Source of the DNA: Pseudomonas mosselii
Lineage (GTDB): Bacteria; Pseudomonadota; Gammaproteobacteria; Pseudomonadales; Pseudomonadaceae
Length of the DNA stretch: 64,000 nucleotides
Direction of reading: 5' to 3'
Assembly (NCBI RefSeq): GCF_019823065.1
Contig: NZ_CP081966.1
Coordinates: 1,829,501-1,893,500, forward strand
The translations under genes were made by a program, and so were the position numbers. How positions within the stretch are numbered: position 1 is the first letter of the stretch; every line of letters starts with the position of its first letter. Below, in pieces: positions 36,232 to 45,878 of this stretch. The notes beneath the pieces were generated by a model. It did no database searches. It was given only the letters and a program-made list of their open reading frames with translations, and was not told the origin of the DNA.

Positions 36232-37428
36232 TTACAGCACTTCGACGATGGCCTTGGTGACCACGTGAATGTTGCTCTGGTTCAGGGCGGCGACCGCGAT
36301 GCGGCCGGTGTCCAGGGCGTAGATGCCGAACTCGTTCTTCAGGCGCGCCACTTGCTCCACGGTCAGGCCCGAGTAGGAGAACATGCCGCACTGGCGACCG
36401 ACAAAGCTGAAGTCGCGCTTGGCGCCGTATTCGGCCAGCAGCTCGACCATCTGCTTGCGCATGCCGTGGATGCGCTCGCGCATCTCGGCCAGCTCGGTTT
36501 CCCACATCTGGCGCAGCTCGGGGCTGTTGAGCACGGCGGCGACGATGCTGGCGCCGTGGGTCGGCGGGTTGGAGTAGGTGGTGCGGATCACGCGCTTGAC
36601 CTGCGACAGCACGCGGGTGCTTTCGTCTTTCGAGGCGGTGACGATCGACAGCGCGCCGACGCGCTCGCCATACAGCGAGAACGACTTGGAGAACGAGCTG
36701 GATACGAAGAACTCCAGGCCCGATTCGGCGAACAGGCGCACGGCGAAGGCGTCTTCGTCGATGCCGGCACCGAAGCCCTGGTAGGCCATGTCCAGGAACG
36801 GGATGTGGCCCTTGGCCTTGACCACTTCCAGGACATTCTTCCAGTCGTCCAGCGACAGGTCGACACCGGTTGGATTGTGGCAGCAGGCGTGCAGGACGAT
36901 GACCGAGCCGGCTGGCAGTTTGTTCAGGTCCTCGAGCATGCCGGCGCGGTTGACGTCGTGGCTGGCGGCATCGTAGTAACGGTAGGTCTGTACCGGGAAG
37001 CCGGCGCTCTCGAACAGGGCACGGTGGTTTTCCCAGCTCGGATCGCTGATGGCCACCACGGCGCCCGGCTGCAGACGCTTGAGGAAGTCGGCGCCGATCT
37101 TCAGCGCGCCGGTGCCGCCCACGGCCTGCACGGTGACCACGCGGCCGGCGGCCAGCAGCGGCGACTCGGCGCCGAAGATCAGCTTCTGCACGGCCTGGTC
37201 GTACTGGGCGATGCCGTCGATCGGCAGGTAGCCGCGGGAGGCGTGCTGGGCGGCACGGGCGGTCTCGGCCTCGATCACCGCGCGCAGCAGCGGGATGCGG
37301 CCTTCCTCATTGCAGTAGACGCCCACGCCCAGGTTCACCTTGTCGGTGCGTGGGTCGGCGTTGAATGCTTCGTTGAGGCCCAGGATAGGGTCGCGGGGTG
37401 CCAGCTCGACAGCGGAAAACAGGCTCAT
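36232..37428 (-). CDS. tyrB: Aromatic amino acid aminotransferase (class I, TyrB type)
   Basis: PLP enzyme of 398 residues that exchanges amino groups between aromatic amino acids (or aspartate) and 2-oxoglutarate. Hallmarks: NLGVGVYCNEEGRIPLLRAV at the N-terminus, HACCHNPTGVDLS, the PLP lysine in SSFSKSFSLYGERVGAL and the substrate Arg near QCGMFSYSGL. Start ATG at 37428. It is divergent from uvrB and lies upstream of tRNA-Asn, the order I recall for this locus in pseudomonads. Aspartate aminotransferase is the main alternative; specificity is inferred from context. Confidence 0.88.
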   Translation of the reverse strand: MSLFSAVELAPRDPILGLNEAFNADPRTDKVNLGVGVYCNEEGRIPLLRAVIEAETARAAQHASRGYLPIDGIAQYDQAVQKLIFGAESPLLAAGRVVTVQAVGGTGALKIGADFLKRLQPGAVVAISDPSWENHRALFESAGFPVQTYRYYDAASHDVNRAGMLEDLNKLPAGSVIVLHACCHNPTGVDLSLDDWKNVLEVVKAKGHIPFLDMAYQGFGAGIDEDAFAVRLFAESGLEFFVSSSFSKSFSLYGERVGALSIVTASKDESTRVLSQVKRVIRTTYSNPPTHGASIVAAVLNSPELRQMWETELAEMRERIHGMRKQMVELLAEYGAKRDFSFVGRQCGMFSYSGLTVEQVARLKNEFGIYALDTGRIAVAALNQSNIHVVTKAIVEVL

Positions 37429-37675
37429 TGTTACCTTGGCTCTGATAGGAGAGTGATAGGGGTCGCCACGCTCCAGCCGAAGGCACTGAAGCGGTGCGCA
37501 AACGGGGAGTCAGTATAGTGATACCGACCGGTCACTGCGACAGTCTGGCGCAGCTTTTCCGGCTGTTTGCGCAAATATTTTTCGACCATTGGTCGAATTG
37601 CCCGGTCCATTGACATGAACGTTCACACGTCGGCCTTGAATGCCGCGCCCAGGGCGCGCATTTGGGTATAGACTA

Positions 37676-37691
37676 CTGGCTAAATTTACAG
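37676..37691 (+). promoter_or_regulatory. LexA (SOS) box upstream of uvrB
   Basis: CTGGCTAAATTTACAG, that is CTG-N10-CAG with an A/T-rich centre, ends 26 bp before the uvrB ATG. It matches the gamma-proteobacterial LexA consensus CTGT-N8-ACAG at the key bases except one. uvrB is a known LexA target. Confidence 0.75.
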
Positions 37692-37717
37692 TTGCCGCGA
37701 CATCCACGAGGTCCGTC

Positions 37718-39733
37718 ATGTCCGAGTTCCAGCTCGTCACCCGATTCCAGCCGGCCGGCGACCAGCCCGAGGCCATTCGCCAGATGGTCGAGGGCATCGA
37801 CGCGGGCCTGTCGCACCAGACCCTGCTCGGGGTCACCGGCTCGGGCAAGACCTTCAGCATCGCCAACGTCATCCAGCAGGTGCAGCGCCCGACCATGGTG
37901 CTGGCGCCGAACAAGACCCTGGCTGCGCAGTTGTACGGCGAGTTCAAGGCGTTCTTCCCGAACAACGCGGTGGAGTACTTCGTCTCCTACTACGACTACT
38001 ACCAGCCCGAAGCCTATGTGCCGTCGTCGGACACCTTCATCGAGAAGGACGCGTCGATCAACGATCACATCGAGCAGATGCGCCTGTCGGCGACCAAGGC
38101 GCTGCTGGAGCGGCGCGACGCGATTATCGTCACCACCGTCTCGTGCATTTACGGCCTGGGCAGTCCTGAGACCTACCTGAAAATGGTCCTGCACGTCGAC
38201 CGCGGCGACAAACTCGATCAGCGCGCCCTGCTGCGGCGCCTGGCCGACCTGCAGTACACCCGCAACGAGATGGACTTCGCCCGTGCCACCTTCCGCGTGC
38301 GTGGCGACGTGATCGACATCTTCCCGGCCGAATCGGACCTGGAGGCGATCCGCATCGAGCTGTTCGACGACGAGGTGGAGAACATCGCCGCCTTCGACCC
38401 GCTGACCGGCGAGGTGATTCGCAAGCTGCCGCGGTTCACCTTCTACCCCAAGAGCCACTACGTGACCCCGCGGGAAACCCTGGTCGAGGCCGTGGACGGG
38501 ATCAAGGAGGAGCTCAAGGAGCGCCTGGAGTACCTGAATTCGCACAACAAGCTGGTGGAGGCCCAGCGCCTGGAGCAGCGCACCCGCTTCGACCTGGAGA
38601 TGATCCTCGAGCTGGGCTACTGCAATGGCATCGAGAACTACTCGCGCTACCTCTCCGGACGCCCGGCCGGCGCGCCGCCGCCCACGCTCTACGACTACCT
38701 GCCCGATGACGCGCTGCTGGTGATCGACGAATCCCACGTCAGCGTTCCCCAGGTCGGCGCCATGTACAAGGGCGATCGCTCGCGCAAGGAAACCCTGGTG
38801 GAGTATGGCTTCCGCCTGCCGTCGGCACTGGACAACCGGCCGATGCGCTTCGACGAATGGGAGGCGGTCAGCCCGCAGACCATCTTCGTCTCCGCCACGC
38901 CCGGCCCCTACGAGGCCGAGCACGCCGGGCGGGTGGTGGAGCAGGTGGTGCGGCCGACCGGCCTGGTCGATCCGCAGGTCGAGGTGCGCCCGGCGTTGAC
39001 CCAGGTGGACGACCTGTTGTCGGAGATCGGCAAGCGCGTGGCCGTGGGCGAGCGGGTGCTGGCCACCACGCTGACCAAGCGCATGGCCGAGGACCTCACC
39101 GATTACCTGGCCGACCACGATGTGCGGGTGCGCTACCTGCACTCGGATATCGACACCGTCGAGCGGGTCGAGATCATCCGCGACCTGCGCCTGGGCACCT
39201 TCGACGTGCTGGTGGGGATCAACCTGCTGCGCGAGGGCCTGGACATGCCCGAGGTGTCGCTGGTGGCGATCCTCGATGCCGACAAGGAGGGCTTCCTGCG
39301 TTCCGAGCGCTCGCTGATCCAGACCATCGGTCGTGCCGCGCGCAACCTCAACGGCAAGGCGATCCTCTACGCCGACAACATCACCGGCTCCATGCAGCGG
39401 GCCATCGACGAGACCGAGCGGCGTCGGGCCAAGCAGGTGGCGTTCAACGAAGCCAATGGCATCGTGCCCAAGGGCGTGGTCAAGGACATCACCGACATCA
39501 TGGAAGGCGCCACGGTGCCGGGAGCGCGGAGCAAGAAGCGCAAGGGCATGGCCAAGGCGGCGGAGGAGGCCGAGCGCTACGAGGCCGAGCTGCAGACCCC
39601 GGCGCAGATCACCAAGCGCATCAAGCAGCTGGAAGAAAAGATGTTCCAGTTCGCCCGCGATCTGGAGTTCGAGGCCGCCGCGCAGTTGCGCGACGAAATC
39701 GGCAAGCTGCGCGAGCGCCTGTTGGCCAGCTAA
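37718..39733 (+). CDS. uvrB: Excinuclease ABC subunit UvrB
   Basis: Damage-verification helicase of nucleotide excision repair, 671 residues from the ATG at 37718 (GAGG upstream). Walker A is [16 protein letters not shown]; the beta-hairpin is [18 protein letters not shown]; helicase motif II is [11 protein letters not shown]; motif VI is [23 protein letters not shown] domain for UvrC binding closes the protein ([20 protein letters not shown]). An upstream 26-codon extension of the open frame is not needed. A LexA box sits just before the start. Confidence 0.97.
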   Translation: MSEFQLVTRFQPAGDQPEAIRQMVEGIDAGLSHQTLLGVTGSGKTFSIANVIQQVQRPTMVLAPNKTLAAQLYGEFKAFFPNNAVEYFVSYYDYYQPEAYVPSSDTFIEKDASINDHIEQMRLSATKALLERRDAIIVTTVSCIYGLGSPETYLKMVLHVDRGDKLDQRALLRRLADLQYTRNEMDFARATFRVRGDVIDIFPAESDLEAIRIELFDDEVENIAAFDPLTGEVIRKLPRFTFYPKSHYVTPRETLVEAVDGIKEELKERLEYLNSHNKLVEAQRLEQRTRFDLEMILELGYCNGIENYSRYLSGRPAGAPPPTLYDYLPDDALLVIDESHVSVPQVGAMYKGDRSRKETLVEYGFRLPSALDNRPMRFDEWEAVSPQTIFVSATPGPYEAEHAGRVVEQVVRPTGLVDPQVEVRPALTQVDDLLSEIGKRVAVGERVLATTLTKRMAEDLTDYLADHDVRVRYLHSDIDTVERVEIIRDLRLGTFDVLVGINLLREGLDMPEVSLVAILDADKEGFLRSERSLIQTIGRAARNLNGKAILYADNITGSMQRAIDETERRRAKQVAFNEANGIVPKGVVKDITDIMEGATVPGARSKKRKGMAKAAEEAERYEAELQTPAQITKRIKQLEEKMFQFARDLEFEAAAQLRDEIGKLRERLLAS

Positions 39734-39748
39734 AGCCCTACGCAATCA

Positions 39749-39835
39749 CTGTAGGAGATTGCCCAGCCCTTCGGGCTACGCTCCCACAGGGATCGCGCTA
39801 GCTTTAGCAGTTGAGCAAGACAGTTGCTCCTACAG
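39749..39835. repeat. Degenerate inverted repeat between converging genes
   Basis: CTGTAGGAG (39749-39757) is the reverse complement of CTCCTACAG (39827-39835). Between them are an internal hairpin AGCCC-TTC-GGGCT (39765-39777) and GCTCCCAC, as seen in Pseudomonas short palindromic repeats. It separates uvrB from the converging MFS gene and may act as a terminator. Confidence 0.55.
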
Positions 39836-39852
39836 GTCAAGGCGTGACTCGA

Positions 39853-41403
39853 TCAATGCGCCTCACCCGCCTTCAACCCCTGCGGCAATGTGCGCGTCAG
39901 CAGCACCGCCAACATGCTCACCGCCAGCCCGATCCCGACAAAATGAAAGGCATCGTTGTAGGCCATGATCAAGGCCTGCTGGTGGGTGATCTCCGACAGC
40001 TTGCCCAGCGCCGCGTTTTCGCTGCCCAGCCGCTCCGCCAACTGCGCCAGACGCTCCGCCACCTGCGGATTGTTCGGCACCACCGCCTCGCGCAGGTAGT
40101 CGAAGTATTCCTTGGTCCGCGCATCCAGCAGCGTCGCCAGCAAGGCGATGCCGATGGCGCCGCCCAAGTTGCGCAGGATGTTGAACAGGCTCGACGCCGA
40201 GCCCGCGTCCTGGGGCTGGATATAGGCCGTGGCAATCAGTGAGATGGTCACCATGATCATCGGTTGGCCAAGGGCGCGAATCACCTGGATCTGGTTGAAC
40301 TGCGGCCCGGCGAAGTCCGGGTTGAGCACCCCGGAGCCAAAACTGGCCGCGCCGAACAGGCAAAAACCCAGGGCGCACAGCACCTTGGGCGGGATCACCT
40401 TCATCAGCTGCGGCACCAGCGGGATCAGGAACAGCTGTGGCACGCCCATCCACATGATCACCTCGCCGATCTGCAGGGCGTTGTAGCCCTGGATCTGCGC
40501 CAGGTACAGCGGCAGCAAGTAGATCGACCCGTACAGGCCGACGCCCATGCCCAGGCTGGCGATGCTCGACAGGCCGAAGTTGCGGTTGCCGAGGATTCGC
40601 AGGTTGATCAGCGGGTGCGGGCGGGAGAACTGCAGGATCACGAACAGGATCAGGCTGAGCAGGGCGACGCTGCCCAGGCTGACAATCAGGTTCGACTCCA
40701 GCCAGTCCTTGCGATGCCCCTCCTCGAGAAACACCTGCAGACAGCCCAGGCCCAGGCCAAGAGTGACGATGCCGGCGTAGTCGGTGCTCTTGAGCAGTTC
40801 CCAGTGCGCTTCCTTCTTCTCCAGCCCGTAGAGCAGGCCGGCGATCATCACCAGCCCCGGCGGGATGTTGATGTAGAAGATGTACTCCCAGCCCCAGTTC
40901 TCGGTCAGCCAGCCGCCCAGGGTCGGGCCGATGGAGGGGGCGAAGGTGGCGGTCATGGCGAACATGGCCATGCCCTTGGCGCGGTGGTGTTCGGGCAGCT
41001 TGATCAGGGTCAGGGTGAACGCCAGCGGGATCAGCGCGCCACCGCTGAAACCCTGCAGGGCGCGGAACACGATCATGCTCTCGAGGTTCCAGGCCATCGA
41101 GCACAGCAGCGACGACACCAGGAAGCCCAGCGACACCCACACCGCCAGGCGCCGGGCCGAGAGCAGCTGCACCAGCCAGGCGGTCAGCGGGATCATGATG
41201 ATCTCGGCCACCAGGTAGGAGGTGGAGATCCACGAGCCTTCTTCCAGGGTCGCCGACAGCGCGCCCTGGATGTCCTTGAGCGAAGAGTTGGTGATCTGGA
41301 TGTCCAGCACCGCCATGAAGGCGCCGAGCATCACGCTCATCACCGCGATCCAGTCGCGCCGGGTCGGCTCCGCGGTGGGGCGCAGCGGCGCGTCACCGGC
41401 CAT
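39853..41403 (-). CDS. EmrB-type multidrug MFS transporter (DHA2, 14 helices)
   Basis: Inner-membrane drug/proton antiporter of 516 residues from the ATG at 41403. It has about 14 hydrophobic helices and the DHA2 motifs: MAVLDIQITNSSLKDIQGAL in helix 1, the motif-A-like LSARRLAVWVSLGFL and GPTLGGWLTENWGWEYIFYI (motif C). It overlaps the 3' end of the EmrA-like gene by 11 bp, with GGGGA before the start, so the two are one operon. Forms a tripartite pump with EmrA and an outer-membrane channel encoded elsewhere. Substrates unknown. Confidence 0.9.
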   Translation of the reverse strand: MAGDAPLRPTAEPTRRDWIAVMSVMLGAFMAVLDIQITNSSLKDIQGALSATLEEGSWISTSYLVAEIIMIPLTAWLVQLLSARRLAVWVSLGFLVSSLLCSMAWNLESMIVFRALQGFSGGALIPLAFTLTLIKLPEHHRAKGMAMFAMTATFAPSIGPTLGGWLTENWGWEYIFYINIPPGLVMIAGLLYGLEKKEAHWELLKSTDYAGIVTLGLGLGCLQVFLEEGHRKDWLESNLIVSLGSVALLSLILFVILQFSRPHPLINLRILGNRNFGLSSIASLGMGVGLYGSIYLLPLYLAQIQGYNALQIGEVIMWMGVPQLFLIPLVPQLMKVIPPKVLCALGFCLFGAASFGSGVLNPDFAGPQFNQIQVIRALGQPMIMVTISLIATAYIQPQDAGSASSLFNILRNLGGAIGIALLATLLDARTKEYFDYLREAVVPNNPQVAERLAQLAERLGSENAALGKLSEITHQQALIMAYNDAFHFVGIGLAVSMLAVLLTRTLPQGLKAGEAH

Positions 41404-42442
41404 CGGTATCCCCATCGCGCAGGTCGACCGTGGCGGTGACCGACATGCCCGGGCGGATGCGCCCATGCAGCGGGTTGTCGGCGGCGAAGGTCAGCTTGAC
41501 CGGAATGCGCTGCACCACCTTGGTGAAGTTGCCGGTGGCGTTGTCTGGCGGCAACAGGCTGAACTGCGCGCCGGAAGCGGCAAACAGGCTGTTCACGCGG
41601 CCTTCGATCGGGGTATCGGGGTAGCTGTCGAACCGCAGTTCGGCGTGCTGCCCGGGGTGCATCCTTCCGATCTGGGTTTCCTTGAAATTGGCCTGTACCC
41701 AGATGTCCTCGTCGGGGACGATCGACAACAGGTAGGCGCCGGCCTGCACCACCTGGCCGTTGCGGGCGTTGCGCTGGCCGATGGTGCCGCTGATCGGCGC
41801 GTGAATCGCGCAGCGGGTCAGGTTCAGCTCGGCCTGGGCCAGGTCGGCGCGGGCATTGGCGATTTGCGCATCGAGGCGTTTGAGTTCGGCGTTCAGGGCA
41901 TCGACCTGCTGGCGCTGGCCCTTGAGGTCAGCCTGGGCCTTGTCTACCTGCGAGCGGGCGACATGGCTTTCCGCCGACAAAGTGGTGACCCGCTCTTCGG
42001 AGACGAAGCCGGGCTTGCGCAGGGCCTGGGCACGGTTGAGGTCCAACTGCGAGCGGTCGAGGGTGGCCTGGCTGGCGGCCACCTGGGCCTGACCGGCCGC
42101 GATCAGGCTGCCTTGCTGGGTCAGGCGGCTACGCGCCTGGGCCAGTTCCGCCTCGCGGGTGGCCAGGGCCGCGCGGGCGCGCTCGACGGCCAGTTCGAAG
42201 TCGGCGGCTTCCAGGCGCACCAAAAGGTCGCCCTTGCGCACGTGCTGGTTGTCCTCGACCCGCACCTCTTCGATGCGCGCGCCCAGCTGGCTGGAGATGC
42301 GGGTGATCTCGCCTTGGACATAGGCGTTGTCGGTGCTCTCAAAGAAGCGCCCCTTGAAGTACCAGTGGGCCAGGAAGGCGAGGCCGACCAGCAGCACCAG
42401 GGAGATGAAGACCAGCAGGCGGCGTTTGAGTGGAGTGGGCAT
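41393..42442 (-). CDS. EmrA-type membrane fusion protein (HlyD family)
   Basis: Periplasmic adaptor of 349 residues: N-terminal anchor (RRLLVFISLVLLVGLAFLAH), FFESTDNAYVQGEITRISSQ (a conserved EmrA start), a long alpha-helical hairpin with coiled-coil character (about residues 85-200), then APISGTIGQRNARNGQVVQA and a beta barrel. ATG at 42442 taken; an in-frame TTG at 42472 would add ten residues without a clear ribosome site. It heads the efflux operon and is divergent from gltX. Confidence 0.9.
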   Translation of the reverse strand: MPTPLKRRLLVFISLVLLVGLAFLAHWYFKGRFFESTDNAYVQGEITRISSQLGARIEEVRVEDNQHVRKGDLLVRLEAADFELAVERARAALATREAELAQARSRLTQQGSLIAAGQAQVAASQATLDRSQLDLNRAQALRKPGFVSEERVTTLSAESHVARSQVDKAQADLKGQRQQVDALNAELKRLDAQIANARADLAQAELNLTRCAIHAPISGTIGQRNARNGQVVQAGAYLLSIVPDEDIWVQANFKETQIGRMHPGQHAELRFDSYPDTPIEGRVNSLFAASGAQFSLLPPDNATGNFTKVVQRIPVKLTFAADNPLHGRIRPGMSVTATVDLRDGDTDGR

Positions 42443-42584
42443 GGGAGGCTGTCGTTGCGAGAATGTAAGCAAATTTAACAGCGCTCGGCAGTCCCCTCAC
42501 AAGTGACGATCGCGCCATTGCTGGAGCCCGGTACCTGCTCCCTGCTAACATCCCGCCTTTGTTTCTCTTTGTTCGAGACTCTCC

Positions 42585-44066
42585 ATGACCACCGTTCGCA
42601 CGCGTATCGCGCCATCGCCCACCGGCGACCCCCATGTCGGCACCGCCTACATCGCCCTGTTCAACTACTGCTTCGCCAAGCAGCACGGCGGTGAGTTCAT
42701 CCTGCGGATCGAAGACACCGACCAGTTGCGCTCCACCCGCGAGTCCGAGCAGCAGATCTTCGACGCCCTGCGCTGGCTCGGCATCGAGTGGAACGAAGGC
42801 CCGGACGTGGGCGGCCCGCACGGTCCATACCGGCAGAGCGAGCGTGGCGAGATCTACGCCAAGTACGCCAAGCAACTGGTCGACGCCGGCCACGCCTTCT
42901 ACTGCTTCTGCACCGCCGAAGAGCTGGAGCAGATGCGTGCCGAGCAGATGGCCCGCGGCGAAACCCCGCGCTACGATGGCCGCGCCCTGCTGCTGAGCGA
43001 CGAGGAAGTGCAGCGCCGCCTGGCCGCTGGCGAGCCGCATGTGATCCGCATGAAGGTGCCGAGCGAAGGCGTCTGCGTCGTGCCGGACATGCTCCGTGGC
43101 GATGTCGAGATTCCGTGGGACCGCATGGACATGCAGGTGCTGATGAAGAACGACGGCCTGCCGACTTACTTCCTGGCCAACGTGGTCGACGACCACCTGA
43201 TGGGCATCACCCACGTGCTGCGCGGCGAAGAGTGGCTGCCGTCGGCGCCCAAGCTGATCAAGCTGTACGAGTACTTCGGCTGGGAACAGCCCAAGCTGTG
43301 CTACATGCCGCTTTTGCGCAACCCCGACAAGAGCAAGCTGTCCAAGCGCAAGAACCCGACCTCGGTGACCTTCTACGAGCGCATGGGCTTCATGCCTGAA
43401 GCCATGCTCAACTACCTGGGCCGCATGGGCTGGTCGATGCCGGACGAGCGCGAGAAGTTCTCGCTGGCCGAGATGGTCGAGCACTTCGACCTGTCGCGCA
43501 TCTCCCTGGGCGGTCCGATCTTCGACATCGAGAAGCTGTCTTGGCTGAACGGCCAGTGGCTGCGTGAGCTGCCGGTGGAAGAGTTCGCCGCGCGCGTGCA
43601 GAAGTGGGCGTTCAATAGCGACTACATGATGAAGATCGCCCCGCACGTGCAAGGCCGGGTCGAGACCTTCAGCCAGGTTGCCCCGTTGGGAGGCTTTTTC
43701 TTCGAGGGCGCGCTCAAGCTCGACGCCAAGCTGTTCGAGAGCAAGAAGCTGTCGGCCGATCAGGTACGCCAGGTGATGCAGCTGATCCTGTGGAAGCTGG
43801 AAAGCCTGCGTCAGTGGGAAAAGGACCGCATCACCGGCTGTATCCAGGCCGTGGTCGAGTCGCTGGAGTTCAAGTTGCGCGATGCCATGCCGCTGATGTT
43901 CGCCGCCATCACCGGCCAGGCCAGCTCGGTGTCGGTGCTCGACGCCATGGAAATCCTCGGTCCCGACCTGACCCGCTACCGCCTGCGCCAGGCCATCGAC
44001 CTGCTCGGTGGCGTGTCGAAGAAGGAAAACAAGGAGTGGGAGAAGCTGCTGGCGAATATCGCCTGA
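42585..44066 (+). CDS. gltX: Glutamyl-tRNA synthetase
   Basis: Class I aminoacyl-tRNA synthetase of 493 residues. The HIGH-type signature is [20 protein letters not shown], the KMSKS-type loop is [13 protein letters not shown] and the zinc-like region is [16 protein letters not shown]. It charges tRNA-Glu; three tRNA-Glu(TTC) genes lie 0.5 kb downstream, a meaningful grouping. No start ambiguity ([14 protein letters not shown]). Confidence 0.97.
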   Translation: MTTVRTRIAPSPTGDPHVGTAYIALFNYCFAKQHGGEFILRIEDTDQLRSTRESEQQIFDALRWLGIEWNEGPDVGGPHGPYRQSERGEIYAKYAKQLVDAGHAFYCFCTAEELEQMRAEQMARGETPRYDGRALLLSDEEVQRRLAAGEPHVIRMKVPSEGVCVVPDMLRGDVEIPWDRMDMQVLMKNDGLPTYFLANVVDDHLMGITHVLRGEEWLPSAPKLIKLYEYFGWEQPKLCYMPLLRNPDKSKLSKRKNPTSVTFYERMGFMPEAMLNYLGRMGWSMPDEREKFSLAEMVEHFDLSRISLGGPIFDIEKLSWLNGQWLRELPVEEFAARVQKWAFNSDYMMKIAPHVQGRVETFSQVAPLGGFFFEGALKLDAKLFESKKLSADQVRQVMQLILWKLESLRQWEKDRITGCIQAVVESLEFKLRDAMPLMFAAITGQASSVSVLDAMEILGPDLTRYRLRQAIDLLGGVSKKENKEWEKLLANIA

Positions 44067-44092
44067 TGGCGTACTGAAGGCGGTCGCTGAAC

Positions 44093-44213
44093 CTTGTGGG
44101 AGCGGCCTTGCGTCGCGAAAGGACCGCAACGCGGTCCCGCGAATTTAGCTTCCACGCAATAATCGCCGGGGCCGCTGTGCGGCCCTTTCGCGACGCAAGG
44201 CCGCTCCCACAGG
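44093..44213. repeat. Inverted REP-like pair after gltX
   Basis: Two outward copies of a roughly 30-bp sequence, CTTGTGGGAGCGGCCTTGCG then TCGCGAAAGG at 44093-44122, and its reverse complement at 44184-44213. The enclosed 61 bp holds smaller hairpins. This form (GTGGGAGCGGCCTTGCGTCGCG) differs from the REP type found at 48901 and 62474. The 346-bp gap from gltX to the tRNA genes holds this pair and the tRNA promoter only. Confidence 0.8.
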
Positions 44214-44308
44214 CATTTCCCTCGCGGCCAAGTAATCGGTAGCAGCAGGGCAGGGCGGTAAGTGATTGTTATCTGTGAAAAAAATTTTGAATATTTTCAA
44301 AAATTCGT

Positions 44309-44337
44309 TTGACAGCCCTGCAATCCGATCTTAATAT
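44309..44337 (+). promoter_or_regulatory. Sigma-70 promoter of the tRNA-Ala/Glu operon
   Basis: Consensus -35 TTGACA (44309-44314), 17-bp spacer, -10 TAATAT (44332-44337), followed by a G+C-rich discriminator GCGCCCCGTCC typical of growth-rate and stringent control. The upstream AAAAAAATTTTGAATATTTT region could be an UP element. The first tRNA begins 75 bp later. Confidence 0.85.
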
Positions 44338-44412
44338 GCGCCCCGTCCACAGCGATGAACGAAAACGAAACGCCAGGCACCCAGCCAGCGCTTCGGTTCA
44401 AAGCGACATTGT

Positions 44413-44488
44413 GGGGCTATAGCTCAGCTGGGAGAGCGCCTGCATGGCATGCAGGAGGTCAGCGGTTCGATCCCGCTTAGCTCCACCA
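44413..44488 (+). tRNA. tRNA-Ala (GGC), copy 1
   Basis: 76 nt with CCA. Acceptor GGGGCTA pairs with TAGCTCC (one G-U), D arm TAGCTCAGCTGGGAGAGC, anticodon stem CCTGC/GCAGG with loop ATGGCAT giving GGC, T arm GCGGTTCGATCCCGC. First gene of a six-tRNA array. Confidence 0.97.
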
Positions 44489-44560
44489 AATTCCGACTGA
44501 TGGCCAAGGCCGTCAGGCAAGACCGGTTACAGCAAACGGGTCTTGAAGGTAAGAAGGTTC

Positions 44561-44636
44561 GTCCCCTTCGTCTAGTGGCCTAGGACACCGCCCTTTCACG
44601 GCGGTAACAGGGGTTCGAGTCCCCTAGGGGACGCCA
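44561..44636 (+). tRNA. tRNA-Glu (TTC), copy 1
   Basis: 76 nt with CCA. Acceptor GTCCCCT pairs with AGGGGAC, anticodon stem CCGCC/GGCGG with loop CTTTCAC giving TTC, T arm AGGGGTTCGAGTCCCCT. It lies 72 bp after tRNA-Ala copy 1. Confidence 0.97.
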
Positions 44637-44688
44637 GTTTCACACAAGCGATGTTTAAAATGTCGCTGGGCCGCGAGGCTAGAAATCC

Positions 44689-44764
44689 GGGGCTATAGCT
44701 CAGCTGGGAGAGCGCCTGCATGGCATGCAGGAGGTCAGCGGTTCGATCCCGCTTAGCTCCACCA
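44689..44764 (+). tRNA. tRNA-Ala (GGC), copy 2
   Basis: Identical in sequence to copy 1 over all 76 nt including CCA. It follows tRNA-Glu copy 1 after 52 bp of unrelated spacer. Confidence 0.97.
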
Positions 44765-44806
44765 ATTTTGCCGCGATTCGCGAAAGCGGGTCGGCACGAA
44801 GGTTAC

Positions 44807-44882
44807 GTCCCCTTCGTCTAGTGGCCTAGGACACCGCCCTTTCACGGCGGTAACAGGGGTTCGAGTCCCCTAGGGGACGCCA
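44807..44882 (+). tRNA. tRNA-Glu (TTC), copy 2
   Basis: Identical to tRNA-Glu copy 1. The 42-bp spacer before it (TTTTGCCGCGATTCGCGAAA and on) is similar to the spacer of the third pair, which points to recent duplication of the second and third units. Confidence 0.97.
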
Positions 44883-44948
44883 CTTTTACCCGCGTTTGCG
44901 GGCGTTGAATAGCTCATCATCCAGATCGGTGAGTTATTTGTTTTACTC

Positions 44949-45024
44949 GGGGCTATAGCTCAGCTGGGAGAGCGCCTGCATGGCATGCAGGAGGTCAGCG
45001 GTTCGATCCCGCTTAGCTCCACCA
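44949..45024 (+). tRNA. tRNA-Ala (GGC), copy 3
   Basis: Identical to the other two tRNA-Ala copies; starts 66 bp after tRNA-Glu copy 2. Confidence 0.97.
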
Positions 45025-45066
45025 ATTTGCCACGATTCGCAGCAGCGAGTCGGCACGAAGGTTAAA

Positions 45067-45142
45067 GTCCCCTTCGTCTAGTGGCCTAGGACACCGCCCT
45101 TTCACGGCGGTAACAGGGGTTCGAGTCCCCTAGGGGACGCCA
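45067..45142 (+). tRNA. tRNA-Glu (TTC), copy 3
   Basis: Identical to the other tRNA-Glu copies; followed at once by a run of seven T residues (ATTTTTTT), and 30 bp later by a clear terminator hairpin. Confidence 0.97.
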
Positions 45143-45172
45143 ATTTTTTTACCTGCGTTTTGCAGGACTTAT

Positions 45173-45209
45173 AAGGCTCATTCGATTATTGAATGGGCCT
45201 TTTGTTTTT
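45173..45209 (+). terminator. Terminator of the tRNA array
   Basis: AAGGCTCATTC (45173-45183) pairs with GAATGGGCCTT (45191-45201) with one G-U, followed by TTGTTTTTT. It closes the tRNA operon upstream of the TetR gene. Confidence 0.85.
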
Positions 45210-45269
45210 TCTGCCTCCCGAAAACTGTCGCTGCGCCGATCAATGGCCGTAGATTCCGCTTGCCAGAAA

Positions 45270-45287
45270 ATATTATGAATATAATAT
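45270..45287. promoter_or_regulatory. Palindromic operator before the TetR gene
   Basis: ATATTAT-GAAT-ATAATAT, a perfect 7-bp inverted repeat around four bases, ending 27 bp before the TetR ATG. Its right arm could also serve as a -10 box. Placement and symmetry fit autoregulation by the TetR protein. Confidence 0.6.
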
Positions 45288-45314
45288 GATGACCATAATG
45301 TTTTGAGGTGAGCC

Positions 45315-45854
45315 ATGAGCGACAAGAAGAGCAAGACTCGCGAACGCATCCTCGATGCCGCCCGCAGCGCGCTGGTGCAACAGGGGCCGGCCGAGCCGAG
45401 CGTCAGCCAGGTCATGGGCGCCGCGGGGCTGACGGTCGGCGGCTTCTATGCCCACTTCGACAGCAAGGACGAGCTCATGCTCGAGGCGTTCAGCCAGTTG
45501 CTCGGCGAGCGCCGCGCCTTGCTCGCCCAGCTCGATCCCGCCCTTGACGGCGCCGAGCGCCGGGCCCTGGTGGCGGCTTTCTACCTGTCGCGCAAGCACC
45601 GTGATTCCGAGGTGCAGGCGTGCCCGATTCCCAATGCACTGAGCGAGATGCAACGCCTGCCGGAGGCGTTTCGCAATGTGTTGGCCGAACACATCGAGTT
45701 GATGACCGCACAGATGGTCGATCGACCCGAAGACATCGACAAGGCGCTCGCCGATTTCGCCCTGATGGTGGGTGGCCTGGCTGTGGCCCGTGCCCTGGGC
45801 GATGGCGAACTGTCCGACCGTATCCTGCGCGCCGCCAAGTCGGCGGTGATCTGA
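45315..45854 (+). CDS. TetR family regulator
   Basis: 179-residue repressor with a standard N-terminal helix-turn-helix: RERILDAARSALVQQGPAEP, QVMGAAGLTVGGFYAHFDSK. This subfamily (TVGGFYAHF, then a conserved Cys in VQACPIPNALSEMQ) resembles NemR/AcrR-like regulators that sense electrophiles, but this is only a resemblance. Its stop is 24 bp before the hydrolase gene, so the three genes to 47191 may form an operon under its own control. Confidence 0.88.
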   Translation: MSDKKSKTRERILDAARSALVQQGPAEPSVSQVMGAAGLTVGGFYAHFDSKDELMLEAFSQLLGERRALLAQLDPALDGAERRALVAAFYLSRKHRDSEVQACPIPNALSEMQRLPEAFRNVLAEHIELMTAQMVDRPEDIDKALADFALMVGGLAVARALGDGELSDRILRAAKSAVI

Positions 45855-45878
45855 GCAACCTGACCCTGGAGCAAGGCG

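Noticed and set aside
36190..37518. Plus-strand frame of 442 residues opposite tyrB
   Set aside because: Shadow of the tyrB gene, which has all aminotransferase motifs on the minus strand.
44413..45142. Regularly spaced identical blocks that could be read as a CRISPR-like array
   Set aside because: The repeated blocks are complete tRNA genes with cloverleaf folding and CCA ends.
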